Of a stretch of 64,000 nucleotides of DNA, positions 1 to 11,191 are shown one piece after another. Origin of the DNA: Rhexocercosporidium sp. MPI-PUGE-AT-0058 (lineage: Eukaryota; Ascomycota; Leotiomycetes; Helotiales). Position 1 is the stretch's first letter. Every line of letters begins with the position of its first letter. Under the pieces are notes generated by a model. That model did not search any database. It saw only the letters and a program-made list of their open reading frames with translations, and was not told the DNA's origin. The DNA lies in NCBI GenBank assembly GCA_020746875.1, contig JAGTJL010000002.1:2108001-2172000 (forward strand). The letters are read 5' to 3'. The position numbers were made by a program, and so were the translations under genes.

Positions 1-1022
1 CATAGGTGATACCAGAACGAACAAAAAGTCTTTTGGGGGTTGAGATGAGAGATAGTAGTAGTGGTTGATGAAAAGCCTGGGGCTTATTTAGATAGGAGGG
101 ATCAGATGACAACAGATACATTCATATATACGTATATACATTCAAATGCGCTCAAGGGCAGCCAATGTGGCATTCTGCATGTGAACAGTTGTGATATTCC
201 ATGGGTCGGCAGGGACCTCTGGCTATGATGAATGTCAGAAGGGTTCATACTCTCCTTACCTGAAATACGTTCATCCCGAGCACTGGTTCTAGGCGTGCTT
301 AGTATCTGGAACCCAATGTATCGATTAGTCTTCAAGTATACTCCGACTTGAGAGCGTCTTAAAAGGACAATCATGAACAACGAGTAGTAGGAATCAGCGA
401 GACCTGTTCGGTTTCCTCTTTAGCGGAGCTAGGGGCGCCAAGGTTGTTGGAAGTGACAAGTCCCTTGATGAAAGAAGGAAAGAAAGAAATAGACCCAATA
501 CTTTTCTTTTTCGAACAATGCTATAGATGTACTCAGTGTCCTCAGTCAAGTCTAAGTGCCACCCATTCGACGCCGACGGCTCGACAAGATACCCACCTGT
601 AAGGTGTGAACGAGTTCGCTTCGCGTACTTTGCGGAAATGTAAACAAAGCCTCATGGGTAGTAATAGAATCTCCAACGAAGAAAAGCCCTGACAGGATGG
701 GTTTTTTCCTCTTCGAAAATTTGTTTTCTTTATTACTTGTTCCTGCTTTTGGATGACGTTGTATGCTGTAGACCAATCAGTGGCTTCTAGGTAGGTGCGA
801 AGGACCTCCTACTCCTTCCTAAACCTCGCAGCTCAACTTCAAGCTCCGGGAAGCTCGTTCCTATTTGGCAAACGGACTTAAATGGGGGGTTTTCAGTCTT
901 CTAGTCCTTCTAGGGTTCTTTTCCTCTTTAACTCACTATCTGCTGAATTCTATTCCCTGGTCTCCCATCTCTCTCAAGTACAAGCTGTAAAGCCCACGAC
1001 GACCTGGGTTGCCCAGAACGAC
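1..1022. other. Left-edge non-coding region
   Basis: No recognisable gene. Open frames on the minus strand (102-380, 552-776) show no domain, repeat or family pattern. The first three bases read CAT, i.e. an ATG on the minus strand, so the left edge could be the start of a gene running out of the window, but one trinucleotide proves nothing. The right part is the upstream region of the 2EXR/F-box-like gene. Confidence 0.5.
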
Positions 1023-1952
1023 ATGCCTTTACAAGCATTGCTACTACGGCTACCGGCTGAGATACGACTGAATGTCTACCGCAGTTTTTTCTCGTCTGTC
1101 TCTCTCGCCTTCACGGAGCCAAATTCCCTAGCCCTTGAAATCGCCTTACGTCGAACCCCAAATGCTCTTAGCCTCCTACTCGTCTGTCATCAGACACACC
1201 TTGAGACCAAGACTATCTGGCTCAACAGTATCGAGTTCGAGTTCGAAACCCTAGAGCTCCTAATGGACGTCTTCTCCAAACTCCCAGACTCCACCCTCTC
1301 GCAAATCCGTCACGTTTTGCTAGCCAAAGCTTCGATCCTCATTCACCAACCTTCAGATCAACCAATTGGTCGGATGTTTACTATTGCTTTGGTACTCAAA
1401 CTCCTACCCGCCTTGTCTCTCGACCTCCTCACTGTGGTTGGGATGTGCGACTGTGAGGATTCATACGCAACACTAGACGATTTGGTCAAATACGGAAGCG
1501 GTTGGAAGGAATTGCGCTTCCTCACTGCACAGTCGTCCATGCTTGGGTTCGCAAATCGGGGATGGTCACAATCCTACGGCGAGCGCATGCCTCAGCCAGG
1601 TGCCTGGAGGAAAGATATTCTTGGTCGAGACGGCAGCGAGAGAGGTCCTTCAGTGGAGATATTTCGTTCTACGGATGTGAATGGTGGTATTCAAGCAGTC
1701 TTAGACACTACTACACGTGAATCATTCGAGCAAGCCGAGCCAGAAGATAAGACTGTTTTTGGGAAGCAGAAGGATATGCAGTTGATGGCAGAAGGTGAGA
1801 AGGGAAAGGCGTTGTTGGTGGTAGTAAGGAGAGGAAAGGATGTGGATTTTGCCCGAGATGGTGTTGCACCGTATGAGGTCCATGATATTGGGAGCATTCC
1901 AGGGGTAGTGACATGGTCGGTTTTGAAGGAAATGTGTATTGACTATATCTGA
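1023..1952 (+). CDS. 2EXR/F-box-like domain protein, single exon
   Basis: About 309 residues. The N-terminus reads MPLQALLLRLPAEIRLNVYR, followed by LLLVCHQTHLETKTIWL. This is the pattern of the large fungal 2EXR/F-box-like family: 'LP.EIR..IY', then 'LL.vcrq...E....'. Members are thought to be protein-interaction adaptors, but most have no known function. The start at 1023 is chosen because the conserved motif begins there. An in-frame ATG at 882 would add 47 poorly conserved-looking residues and may lie in the leader. The C-terminal half has no recognised domain. The gene stands alone, followed by the 3' end of the broken sugar transporter on the other strand. Family assignment is from motif recognition only; no function is inferred. 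Confidence 0.7.
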   Translation: MPLQALLLRLPAEIRLNVYRSFFSSVSLAFTEPNSLALEIALRRTPNALSLLLVCHQTHLETKTIWLNSIEFEFETLELLMDVFSKLPDSTLSQIRHVLLAKASILIHQPSDQPIGRMFTIALVLKLLPALSLDLLTVVGMCDCEDSYATLDDLVKYGSGWKELRFLTAQSSMLGFANRGWSQSYGERMPQPGAWRKDILGRDGSERGPSVEIFRSTDVNGGIQAVLDTTTRESFEQAEPEDKTVFGKQKDMQLMAEGEKGKALLVVVRRGKDVDFARDGVAPYEVHDIGSIPGVVTWSVLKEMCIDYI

Positions 1953-2059
1953 GAGGTACATGCTATCTCTTAAAGCGATGATAGGCAGAAGTATAACTTA
2001 AAGGAGGTCGTAACGCTGAAACCGTATGCAACAATATCAATACTGAAGATACACATCGT

Positions 2060-4057
2060 TTAGTAATAATCTCCAATGATTCTGTCATCGATGTACAACA
2101 TTCCAATGTTTGTCTCTGTGTTCACCTCGATGATGGATATCATGCCAAATCTCCACAGTTCAAGCATCCACCTTATCTTCCACCTGAACCACGCTAATGC
2201 CAGACCCCGACCAATCGCAATGTCACGAGAGTAATGAACGGTTGGCACGAAACCCGCAGTGTTCCGTGCGCTGTCGACAGTATCGTACAAGCTATATTGA
2301 GTCAGTAAAGATTTCCAAAGTAAGACTGAAGTCTGTGGACTTACGTATCAGCCTGCTCCAAAGTCGTGTTCTTCGTTTCGTAGACGAAGAAATAGACGAA
2401 GAGGGCACAGACGAAACAACAAGTTCCCCCAAACGAAGAACACCTTTGCACCAAGACCAGCATTACCCGGCCCCTTATCGACAAGATACGGTGTTGCATA
2501 GGCAATAGCCCAGTTGAGCAGCCAGTTGCTAACGGTAGAGAGAGCGTCGGATTTCGCGCGGAGACGGAGTGGGAAGATGTCACCCTGAAAATTAGCTCTG
2601 TTAGCGATTGTTTATCTATTTAACCGAGAGTGGGCTGTTTGTAGGTGGAGACTTACCACGACAACCCAACCGACCGGGCCCCAAGAGCAAGCGAACAAGA
2701 CGATGTAGAAGCAGACGAATGCGATGAGGACTTTTTCGCGACTTCTGACTCTGCTGTGACGTCGACGATGGCGACGATGAATTCGCAGAAACAAATACCC
2801 ATTTCTCCGAATAGGAGGAGGGGGCGGCGTCCCCACTTCTCAACAAGGACTTGCCCGGGAATGGTAGAGAAAACGTTGACCAAGTTCGTGGTGAGTGAGA
2901 TGGTAAACGGGTTGGAGATGCCGCTGTTCTTGAAGAATTGAGTACCGAAGTAGAAGATGAACTTGGTCCCCGTCAGCTGCGAAAGAGCCATGATCGCGCA
3001 GCTGGTGAAGAGACATTTACCTTGAGATCCACCTTCCGAGAAACACTGCAACCAGGATGAACTCCCGAGTGTGAGTTCGTATTGGTGATTCGCGATTATC
3101 TCGTTGAGCTCATTGCAGAGAGTTGGTCAAGTAGTGGGAAGGCGTCGAGGACGACCAAGAGACGCAAGAGCCTTCGCCTCATTACCCTTCTTGACATAAT
3201 ACCTGGGTGTTTCTGGTAGATATAAGAGTCCTCCGGCGAGTACGAGAGCCCACTGTCATTCCGATTCTAAGACGCGTTGTTGACGATGGCGGCGAGGAGG
3301 AGTCCGGTACTCAATGCCAGTTGGTATCTATCAATGTTTAAAACTTCAACGTAACGGGTGGAGATTGTGTGCTTACGTGGAAATCAAAGTCCCTCGGATC
3401 CATTCTGGTGCAGGTTCGGATTGGTATCGGGGGATGAGCACCGATACCACACCTGCCGGAGAATCTAATTATTATTGGCGACCCGCAACTGGAATATTTC
3501 ATGAAGTGAATAACCTACCAACCCCTGCACCAGCTATGGTTCTTCCAGCAGCAAATAGTGGGATTGCAGTAGCAATTGTTTCGAGAACGACACCGATGTT
3601 GAACACAACACATGCGACTGCGAATTGTCAGCGCTTGATTGAGACTTAATAGATTTGCCATACCAATCAGTTCCATCTTTCTTCCCATACGATCGCCGAT
3701 TAAAGCTCTGAAATTTGCACCTATTAGTGTTCCAACTGAGAGCATAGGCACAATCAGAGCTTGCTGACTTGATGTTATGTATTTTTCTCCGGCAGCGTTC
3801 ATCGTAGTTGCCAAAAGTTCGACCCAGTGGTCTGTTAGAGGAAGAAGGAAACCTCAAGACTCCTTCAAAGAGGATTAACGCATACCCATAGCAAGAATGC
3901 CACTTATAGTTCCAGTATCATAACCAAAGTGGATGCCACCGAATGCAATGAAAGCACCCAAGATATTGCCAGGAGGGCTAAGCCTTCGGCTTCGTGATGC
4001 ATCTTGACGAAGCCCATGGTTGAAGTGAGGGTTGGATGAGCTCGGCGATTTTGCCAT
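2060..4057 (-). pseudogene. Decayed hexose-type MFS sugar transporter
   Basis: Fragments of a fungal sugar porter follow one another in order on the minus strand: GGIHFGYDTGTISGILAMG (TM1), ITSSQQALIVPMLSVGTLIG, DRMGRK, FAAGRTIAGAGVG, VLIPRYQSEPAPEWIRG, LLYLPETPRYYVKKG, QLTGTKFIFYFGTQFFKNSGI without its last residue, FVCFYIVLFACSWGPVGWV, SNWLLNWAIAYATPYLV and the terminal FVYETKNTTLEQ. Several introns still look functional (e.g. GTAAGT...TTTTCAG near 2590-2655; GTAAGT...TACTGAC...ATAG near 2290-2342). The frame is broken by an in-frame TAG at 3267-3269, followed by a deletion of roughly a dozen codons that shifts the frame, a TGA at 3127-3129, a one-base shift in an A-run (2732-2736) and another in a G-run (2426-2430, minus strand). 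Two nonsense codons plus a deletion make real decay more likely than read error alone. It lies between the 2EXR gene and DUF1479. Confidence 0.88.
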
Positions 4058-4750
4058 AGCTCTTTGAGATTGATTGTCTGATAAGCTGATGATAATTTCA
4101 CGGTAAAGAGAGCGTAACCTCTGATTTTTTTTAAATAGAGTTTTGGCGCGTGGTGGACAGAGTTCCATGGGCATGGGAACGGCATCATCCCAATACGGAC
4201 TCGGGGATATGCGGAGAAATGGTTACAATAATATCAAGCCCCCAGAACCCCGATCGATACTTCACTTGAATTGCAGTGTCTGGGGATGCGGATTGGACGT
4301 GCAGATGCAGTGTGTTGACATGGGTGATTCGTTGGAACAAGTCCCCAGTTCCCCAGGTCTCGCTTATTTTCATACCTAAAGAGAAAACTGCGACAAACTC
4401 CGCCTGAGAACGGCTTTTTGGCACAAGACAGGCTGGGTTTAGACTCTCATCGGAGCAGAGACATTGGGCGTAGTCCCAATTACCCGCTAACAAAACGACT
4501 AAGGTCTCTCTGGCATGGAGCCCTGGCAGGTGGGGATTTCTCCGCCCATCCTCATTCTCTAAGGCAGGAAGAACACAACGCTCCTCAAGATCATAATGTT
4601 TATAGGTTGTTTGCACACTAAATGTGGTAAAACATTGATTGTTCTCCTTGATGCATAGTTGATTTTAAATTGATTGCTAAACTGGATGACCAATAACAAG
4701 AGAACATATGCTATAAATAGATGGTTTATTTTATATAATATTTTCAAAAC
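4058..4750. other. Upstream region of the dead sugar transporter
   Basis: Non-coding. A 143-codon open frame on the minus strand (4185-4616) shows no family pattern. The region contains a cluster of CreA-like motifs (listed separately) and an A+T-rich stretch at about 4640-4750 next to the 3' end of the DUF1479 gene. Confidence 0.6.
4211..4356. promoter_or_regulatory. Cluster of five CreA/Mig1-type SYGGRG motifs
   Basis: GCGGAG at 4211-4216 and CTGGGG (either strand) at 4240-4245, 4280-4285, 4343-4348 and 4351-4356 all match the 5'-SYGGRG-3' consensus of the carbon-catabolite repressor CreA. They lie 150-300 bp upstream of the transporter start at 4057, where repressor sites for a sugar transporter would be expected. 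The last two are only 8 bp apart start to start. The motif is short and degenerate, so only the clustering is meaningful. Confidence 0.45.
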
Positions 4751-6384
4751 TTATGCAAACCCTAAGAGCTGGTTCGCACGCTGGATCATTTTCTCCGCGC
4801 CTGGCAGTTTGTCACCCTCTGATTTTCTAAGCTTTGACAAGCCCATCGAGCCCAAACCAACCTCATTGGCTTCACCAGTCACGGACTCGGTAGTCGCTCG
4901 GCCAATGTGCTCCGACTCTCCCCTTCCTCCTGGAAAATCAGGAGCTGGTAATCCAGCTGCGAAAGCCTCGCGCTGTTGCGCTAGATACTTCGCATTTAGT
5001 TCTGTGGCTGGACATACTGGGATATACATCACGCTCGAATCCGTCTTACCGGCGTGAACTTGGTCAACAGCATGGATTGCTACAAAGAGGAGATGAATCA
5101 GTAACTTTTGGTCCCATTGATGGAGGATAACTTACTGTCACAATGCCAGATGACGAAATCGCCAGGCTTGATTGTGGGCACGTGGACCATGCTATCTTTC
5201 AAGTTGAGGTGGGGATGCAGCACATCGTTGAACTCTTGACTGGAACCAGGATTGGCCCCGTGTAGAGTTGAATCCATCTCGCTAGCGGTCTTGAGCTTCC
5301 AATTCTCCGAACTCAGATATTGTGACGAGTCCCCAGACGCGGAGCCTCTATACGATCGTACTGGGTCAAAAAATGGTCGGAGGAGGAAATAGGCTGTAGC
5401 GAGCTGCAAAAGCGGATTAACCAGGAGAGTGCCTTCTCGTGGGGATGTGTGAGAAAGTCCCAACCAGCCCTGAAACATTCTGAACATCGAGCAGCCACCA
5501 GGGCTATAATACATATCAGTAACAGCAGGGATCCGCGCGCTAGACTCCCATGGATCGTATTCTTCCCATCGACCTTGGAAGACTTTGTCGTAGACACCAC
5601 CAAGACCATACCCATTTGGTTCCCAGCGTTCCACACTTCCTCCGTCAACATGTGGTCCCAGAGCGAACTGGTTGTCACCTGGCTGTCGGATCCGGATTCG
5701 ATCTGCATATGTGAGAGGTAAAGAAGTGGAGATCAGAGCCTCCTTGTCTTTTGAATGCCACAGATGCATCAGCGATGTCTGTGTTGAAATTACATTCGGA
5801 TGGAGTCTGGCTTTCATCTGTGATGGAGACCAGTACAGCTCAAAAATCTGGGGGTTGTCACTCGGAAATGCTATGACAGAAAAGCTTAGAGTGATGTATA
5901 GTAATCCAACTTTCGTGAAGAACATACCTTTGGTCGAAGGATTACGCTTGATATATTCTTCAACCTCAGTCTTGTAGCCCCGAGCTTCCTTCTCTGGGAC
6001 AACACCCTTGATGACAGCCACGCCTCGCTTCTTGATCTCGCTGACGAAATCGGACGGAGCGTTCTTCAGATCCTCGAACTCGATTTGCGGGATGATGTCC
6101 GGACCTCGTTGTTTTACAATCTCGTTCTCAGTTGCCAGTTGCCTCAACAGCCGTTGCCAACTTTCAGTCAACCGTTCTTCGCTTCCTTGTGTCAATTGAC
6201 ACTTGATCTCGGTAAAGCGTTCGGGTAAAGGCTCCATGACAACTCCAGAAAGAGAAGGAAACACAGCAGATATGTCGCCCTCTGCTTTTGCGTGTGAAAT
6301 TGACTGGCTGGCAAAATGGCGGAGAAGTCTTGGTGATCGACAGAGCAGACTCGACCTCAGAGAGGACTTTTTTGTGCAAAACAT
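4751..6384 (-). CDS. DUF1479 protein (YbiU/Gig1-like putative Fe/2-oxoglutarate oxygenase)
   Basis: Three exons: 6384-5928, 5870-5136, 5079-4751 (introns GTATGT...CATAG and GTAAGT...TGTAG), giving 506 residues. The sequence follows the DUF1479 family: an N-terminal helical part with GVAVIKGVVPEKEA, then RIRQPGDNQFALGPHVDGGS, whose H-x-D is the probable iron ligand pair, then DPWESSARIPAVTDMYYSPG and GDFVIWHCD near the distal histidine. DUF1479 proteins have the jelly-roll fold of non-heme Fe(II) dioxygenases. The Candida relative GIG1 is induced by N-acetylglucosamine; a substrate is not established. The start at 6384 is preferred over one at 6456. The first residues (MFCTKKSSLRSSLLCRSPRL) are basic and hydroxylated with no acidic residue, so mitochondrial import is possible. 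It is divergent from the Zn2Cys6 regulator across about 630 bp, which suggests co-regulation. Confidence 0.88.
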
Positions 6385-7010
6385 TGTGAGGTTGCGTTTT
6401 GGTTTGCGATGAAAGTGTAATAAAGAGATGAAGCAAATATCCTTTGAACTCCGCAAGTACAGCTTTAAACCTTATTTATAGCTGACACCAAGAAAAACAC
6501 GAGCTGCATTGCGGAGATGCCGAAAGTAGAATTACAATATCATCGAGCTATGGAATAGAACAGAGGAGAGGGAGCTTGAATTGTCTAGTCCCAATTAGGA
6601 ACTCCGCAACGCTCTCTTTGGCTAGACGACCTTCCTCCGACTTCTCCACACGAGCGGTGCGACTAAAAAGGCTGAGCCGATGCATCGAGGCGGCGTCAGA
6701 CGATCTCGGATGACTTGCATCTATTGTTTCTCAGAAGTGTTCGAGCAAATCATCGAGACTTGGATGTTCACGGGTGGCGAAAGTGATTGTTTGGACCACT
6801 CATAGAACAACAACATACATCAGCTAGGGACTACTTCTTCCCCGCACTGTCTCTGCCCAGTGCGGCTGGCCTCTCCAGTGCCATTGTCTTATTCTACGAC
6901 CATGTCGGCTACTTTCCTCTTTACAACATTCCGAACCCCATTACAGAACTGCTCCAGAGCTTGCGGAGATCATCGATAGCTCAGCATTCGTTGCCGCTTC
7001 AGCCCGTTGC
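6385..7010. promoter_or_regulatory. Divergent promoter between DUF1479 gene and Zn2Cys6 regulator
   Basis: A 626-bp shared upstream region. It contains an open frame at 6787-7014 (75 codons, plus strand) whose stop overlaps the regulator's start as ATGA. This could be an upstream ORF or chance. No palindromic CGG triplet pair was obvious. Confidence 0.45.
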
Positions 7011-9344
7011 ATGATGGCGGCGGTATTCAAATTTGTCTCCTCAGATCACCAGACGGCACCCAAGAGACTGCAGACGAGCAAAGCCTGTACTACTTGCCGT
7101 AGACGGAAGAAACGGTGCATGCATGGAGACAAGATCCCAACTTCTTCCGGGACATTCACCCACGATGATTCTATGTCGACCGGCCCGCAGAGGTTATCGG
7201 AGTCTCAACCTGTGTCCCATGAGTGGCCTGGAGAGATAGAGGCGGCGGACAGACAGGTTACTGGCGGAGCTTCTCAGCTGTCTGGCCAAGATGAACAGGC
7301 GGAACCCACTTCACTTGCTACCCGGAATGCACGATTTATTGGGGATCTAAACCCAGAGGGCATCTTCCTAGCAGCGACAAGCCCCAACGCAACTCGTGGA
7401 GCATCCTTAGACGATAGTATTGGTGTCTGGTGAGCTTCCCACATCCTCAATGGCATTCCTTTCCAACCCTACAGTATAAAAGAAGAGCAGGCTACTGTTT
7501 TACTATATCCTCTCTTAGCCATATGTCACTCAAAGCTCGTACCACGTTGACAGAAACACATTTTAACATTTTCATCAGGTTGAACACCTCGCTTAGCAAA
7601 CATGGCCCCCCGAGGACGTCTCATGTATCGCAGTCACCGTCCAACTTGTTCTATCGATCTGGATCCTTGATTCAAAAGGTTCTTATTCCTATGCTAGAAC
7701 AGGAATGTCTCTCGACGATACCCCCGCCAAACGGACTCGAAATTCTAGCAAGGGCGTATTTTGACAAGGTCTATCCAATATTCCCTGTAGTTAGTGAAAG
7801 CACACTTCGACAAAGTGCTCACTTATCGACACCAGACAGAATCATTCTGCAGCAAGGCATCTGCTTGGCTGCCTCAAGGAATCAAGCTTCTAGGCAGTAT
7901 CTCACCCTCGGCAATGTAACCCCTCTGAGCTGTCGGGAGTTTGGCGAGAAGATATCAGGAGCTATGAGGATGTCTATCGAGATGGGCCTTGTAACGAACA
8001 AAATTGTGCTCATCCAAGCATTAGCTTTACTTTCGCAATTCACTGATGATCCTCCAGGCGAAGATCTATCTTCTCAGTGAGTATGCTCCCCTGTCCATTG
8101 TCCGAGCTTTCAAGTTAGACTATGGGCACTCCACCTTCTAGTCCATTCAATGTCTGGAATTAGTCTGGAATATTAGGCTAATCCAGCGAAGATTTTGTAT
8201 GAGAGCAGTGCATCAAGTTCAATCCTTGGGACTACATATCAAGGGGCAAGAAGAGCACGCCGATTACGATACAACATTATTATGCTGTATTTGGGCGATG
8301 GATCGTATGAATGCAGCGTTTAATGGAAGGCCCGTTTCGATGCACGAGAGGGACCTTCGAAAAGATCTAGACCGTTGCTTCCAGCAACAGGAAACGCCCT
8401 TCCGTCTATTTCTTGAAGTCGTAGCACTGCTAGACAAGGTGATTGAGCTCTACCGCCCTTCAGCTCTTTCTGGAGATTCACTAGTATTGAGCTGGGAGTT
8501 CCCCGCCTTTGAAGACATCGTCTTAAGATGTGGCAGCTCCAATGTTGGAACTACGGCTCTTGGTATGTATGATTAAATGACAATGCTAGTCTACCTGTCG
8601 AAATCCAGGCGCTAAACTTTGGGTAGCATCTGTCGAAGTCCTCTATCATGCGATTGCAATTCTCTCCTGCCGTACCAAGTCATGGGCAGACCCCGAGCGG
8701 TCCTCGACAGCGTTTCTCCGGCAGAGCCTATCGACGTCTGTCTTAAGCTCAACCTTCGGTAGGACACCACAAGATCAGTTCATCCTATTCCCATTCATTC
8801 CCTATGCTATGTCTCTCTCCATGAGCATCGCATATCGCGAGATGAGACATAGCAAACTCCCAATACACCGGGCCCGATCTCGTGGCCAGTTCCAGACGAT
8901 ATGTGATGCTTTGTCAGGACTTGAAGGAATATTCTGGTCCGCCTCCACAACTTCCGAGATGGGTAAGAAGCTGCTGAAGGAGATGGATCGAGTCTTTTCT
9001 ACTGTCTCGTCTTCTGAGAACATGAGATCGAATCAGCACACAAGCAGTATTTCCCATGGAGGTGCAGGTATTTCGGGGCATGGAATGGCTACTCAGAATG
9101 GTAGGATCCACTCATGTCATAGACGACATTTATGACAGTTGCTGAATTGTCATGTGCAGCAGTATTGCCAAATCCTGATATCCAGCAGCCTGACCTCTCC
9201 ATGCAAGATTTCGACCCGTCAATCTTCGATTCGATGACAAACATCGACTTATTTGGAATGTTCGATCCGGCTTTTGATCTCGATGGATTTGATGCTTGTT
9301 TGGAAGGGAATCTGAACCCTGGTTTCCCTTCAGGGTTACAGTGA
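7011..9344 (+). CDS. Fungal-specific transcription factor with partial Zn2Cys6 motif
   Basis: Five exons: 7011-7429, 7579-8076, 8177-8562, 8627-9100, 9160-9344; 653 residues. Near the N-terminus SKACTTCRRRKKRCMHG gives the first half of a Zn2Cys6 cluster (C-x2-C-x6-C plus basic patch), but no second C-x2-C-x6-C follows. Next come RFIGDLNPEGIFLAATSP and the fungal_trans (PF04082-type) middle-homology region: PPNGLEILARAYFDKVYPIFPVV, GLVTNKIVLIQALALLSQF, then CCIWAMDRMNAAFNGRP. The C-terminus is acidic and aromatic (DPSIFDSMTNIDLFGMFDP), as expected of an activation domain. Joining exon 1 to 7579 restores VWLNTSLSKHGPP in frame. It is divergent from DUF1479 and convergent with the MFS carrier, so it is a candidate local regulator; targets are inferred only. 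Confidence 0.85.
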
Positions 9345-9596
9345 ACTGAACTTGTTGTACGTTGAACTTCAGATAATCGTCGGTAGCAATGGCGACTTGC
9401 TACTTGGTGTTTGCAATTATTAGTCTGGAATTAGATTCTTGGGCCTTTTCATAGCTGAGATTCCCGAAGAATCCAAAGAAGAACATTGCAACCCCACTGT
9501 CTACTGCGTGTAACATAACGTGTCCCAAGCCTTTAGCCCCTTCCGTATTTGCGGAATTTTGAAGTATTCTATACCTTTGATATATCCAATGAGTTT

Positions 9597-11191
9597 TTAT
9601 ATCTTGATTTTCCAATTCCATCCTACAATCCTAGTCCTAGCCCCAATCATGAAAAGCACCCCCATCATCATGCAAGTTCCAGCATACATCTGTGCATACA
9701 GATAACCACCTCCATTCGCTTCAATCAGCGCACCAGCAAGCGGTTGGCCTATCAACAGCGCAAATCCACAGATCGAGAAAACCATCCCAAATCTAACCCC
9801 CATTTTAGACAGATCCTTCGTCAGACTCCCAAGAGAAGGAGGTAACATGCCCTGCCCCGAAGCCATCAGGAATCCATAGAAGATATCGAAGATTAGAAGA
9901 GACGCTTGGGTGTGTACTGATGCCCAGCAGAAGAGGATGAGAGCAGGGAGAAAGGTAAGTGGAATCATGAGATTGAGCGGCCCGAGTTTCGAAGCGAGGA
10001 GTGCTGGAATTACTCGTCCTGCAACGCCTACACCGTTAATGATCAGGATCAAGGATGCTGCGGCTTTGTTGTCGATGCCAATTGTATTTCTTCCAAAAGA
10101 TCCAAGCTTCTTCAGGTTAGCACTTGTCCTCTCGGACCCAAGGCATTGGAGAAAGGATACTCACATAGAATACCGGCACCCACATTCCCATGAATGTCAA
10201 AAACATAGCAGTACAAAATAAAGAGTACTCCAATTCCTTGAAAGCACCCCACTCGATGATCGGACCTTTCGCTCTCCTCAACTTCATAGGCCTGAGCACA
10301 AAATTCGCCGGGATACTAGTAGCCATGACCACAAAACCACAAATACGCATAGCCCAAGCATATTCCAAGCTCGGAAGCGTATTCTGCAGAATCGCCGCGA
10401 AGACGAGACCACCGACCGAGTTTCCCAGCGCGACGATGGCGAGTGCAAATGGGCGTTTCTTGGAGAAGTAAGTTCCCGCGATGCTCATTGTTGGAACAAA
10501 GATGAGGCCGCCGGCTATGCCTAGGCATACACCGTGGGAGAGTAGGATTTGCCAGTATGTCGTAGAGATGGCGGCTGTGAAGTAGCCGAGGATTTGAAGT
10601 GCTGTTCCCAGGAATAGGAGTTGGTGGAAGTATCCTGCGTCTGAGAGACGTCCCGAGAAAGCTCCGATGACTAGCATCAGAAATGCGTTTAAGGAGCCGA
10701 TCCCTGGAAGAATTGTAAGCAAGTTTCCAAAGAAAGCTCGAGGGCTGAGGTCTGTTGGGAAGAAGCGATCTTTGGAAAGATGCCTTACATGAGACTGTTG
10801 AAGGAGGTAGGTCCAATGCTGCGACATAGTGATTCTGCAACACGCCATAACTGTTCAGGAATCCAAAAGTATTAAACCCAGTCTGATGAGCAAAGAAGAC
10901 AATAGCCCAGGCTTTCAAGCCTCCATCAGGAGGCAAGTCATCAATCGCAGGTTCTAAGTTTGACTTTTTAAATGTTTGACCCAAGACTTTCAAGAAAGCT
11001 CGACTCGACACGTTCCTGTCCCGTCCTTGACTCCTCTCATGCCCAAGCTCTGAAGATATCTTCTCGTCAGTCGAAAGTGGTGCTGCGGTTCCGGAGTCGT
11101 CGCTTCGTTCGATCACAACATTCTTCTCGTCAACAAGCCCCTTTTCCGCATCAGCAACAGCCGAGCGAGGAAGCTCGTTTATGTCCACCAT
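9597..11191 (-). CDS. MFS monocarboxylate-type transporter (MCT/MCH family)
   Basis: Three exons. The first carries an acidic, serine-rich cytoplasmic N-terminus and the family signature LPPDGGLKAWAIVFF...GFNTFGFLNSYGVLQNHY (TM1). An intron GTAAGG...TTCCAG at about 10711-10806 restores STVSWIGSLNAF. The second exon carries TM segments with GGLIFVPTMSIAGTYFSKKR. A third intron (GTGAGT...AG, about 10115-10165) joins WVPVFY to LGSFGRNTIGID. The C-terminal part has about six hydrophobic helices, including MGVRFGMVFSICGFALLIGQ and PLAGALIEANGGG. Fungal members are plasma-membrane or internal carriers of monocarboxylates or related small organics (Mch-type); the substrate cannot be read from sequence. 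It is the right-hand member of the catabolic-looking block and converges on the Zn2Cys6 gene with about 250 bp between stops. Confidence 0.85.

Noticed and set aside
3600..3700. Frame change in the sugar transporter between DRMGRKMELI and ACVVFNIGVV taken as a frameshift
   Set aside because: A 49-nt intron (GTATGG...GCTGAC...CGCAG) restores the frame, so this is not a lesion.
4185..4616. 143-codon minus-strand frame upstream of the sugar transporter
   Set aside because: No recognisable motif, spans the promoter-like CreA cluster, no splice sites linking it to neighbours.
7430..7578. Extra exon 7475-7538 in the Zn2Cys6 gene
   Set aside because: Joining it leads to a stop shortly after the next acceptor; a single 149-nt intron 7430-7578 keeps the frame and gives a family-like sequence.
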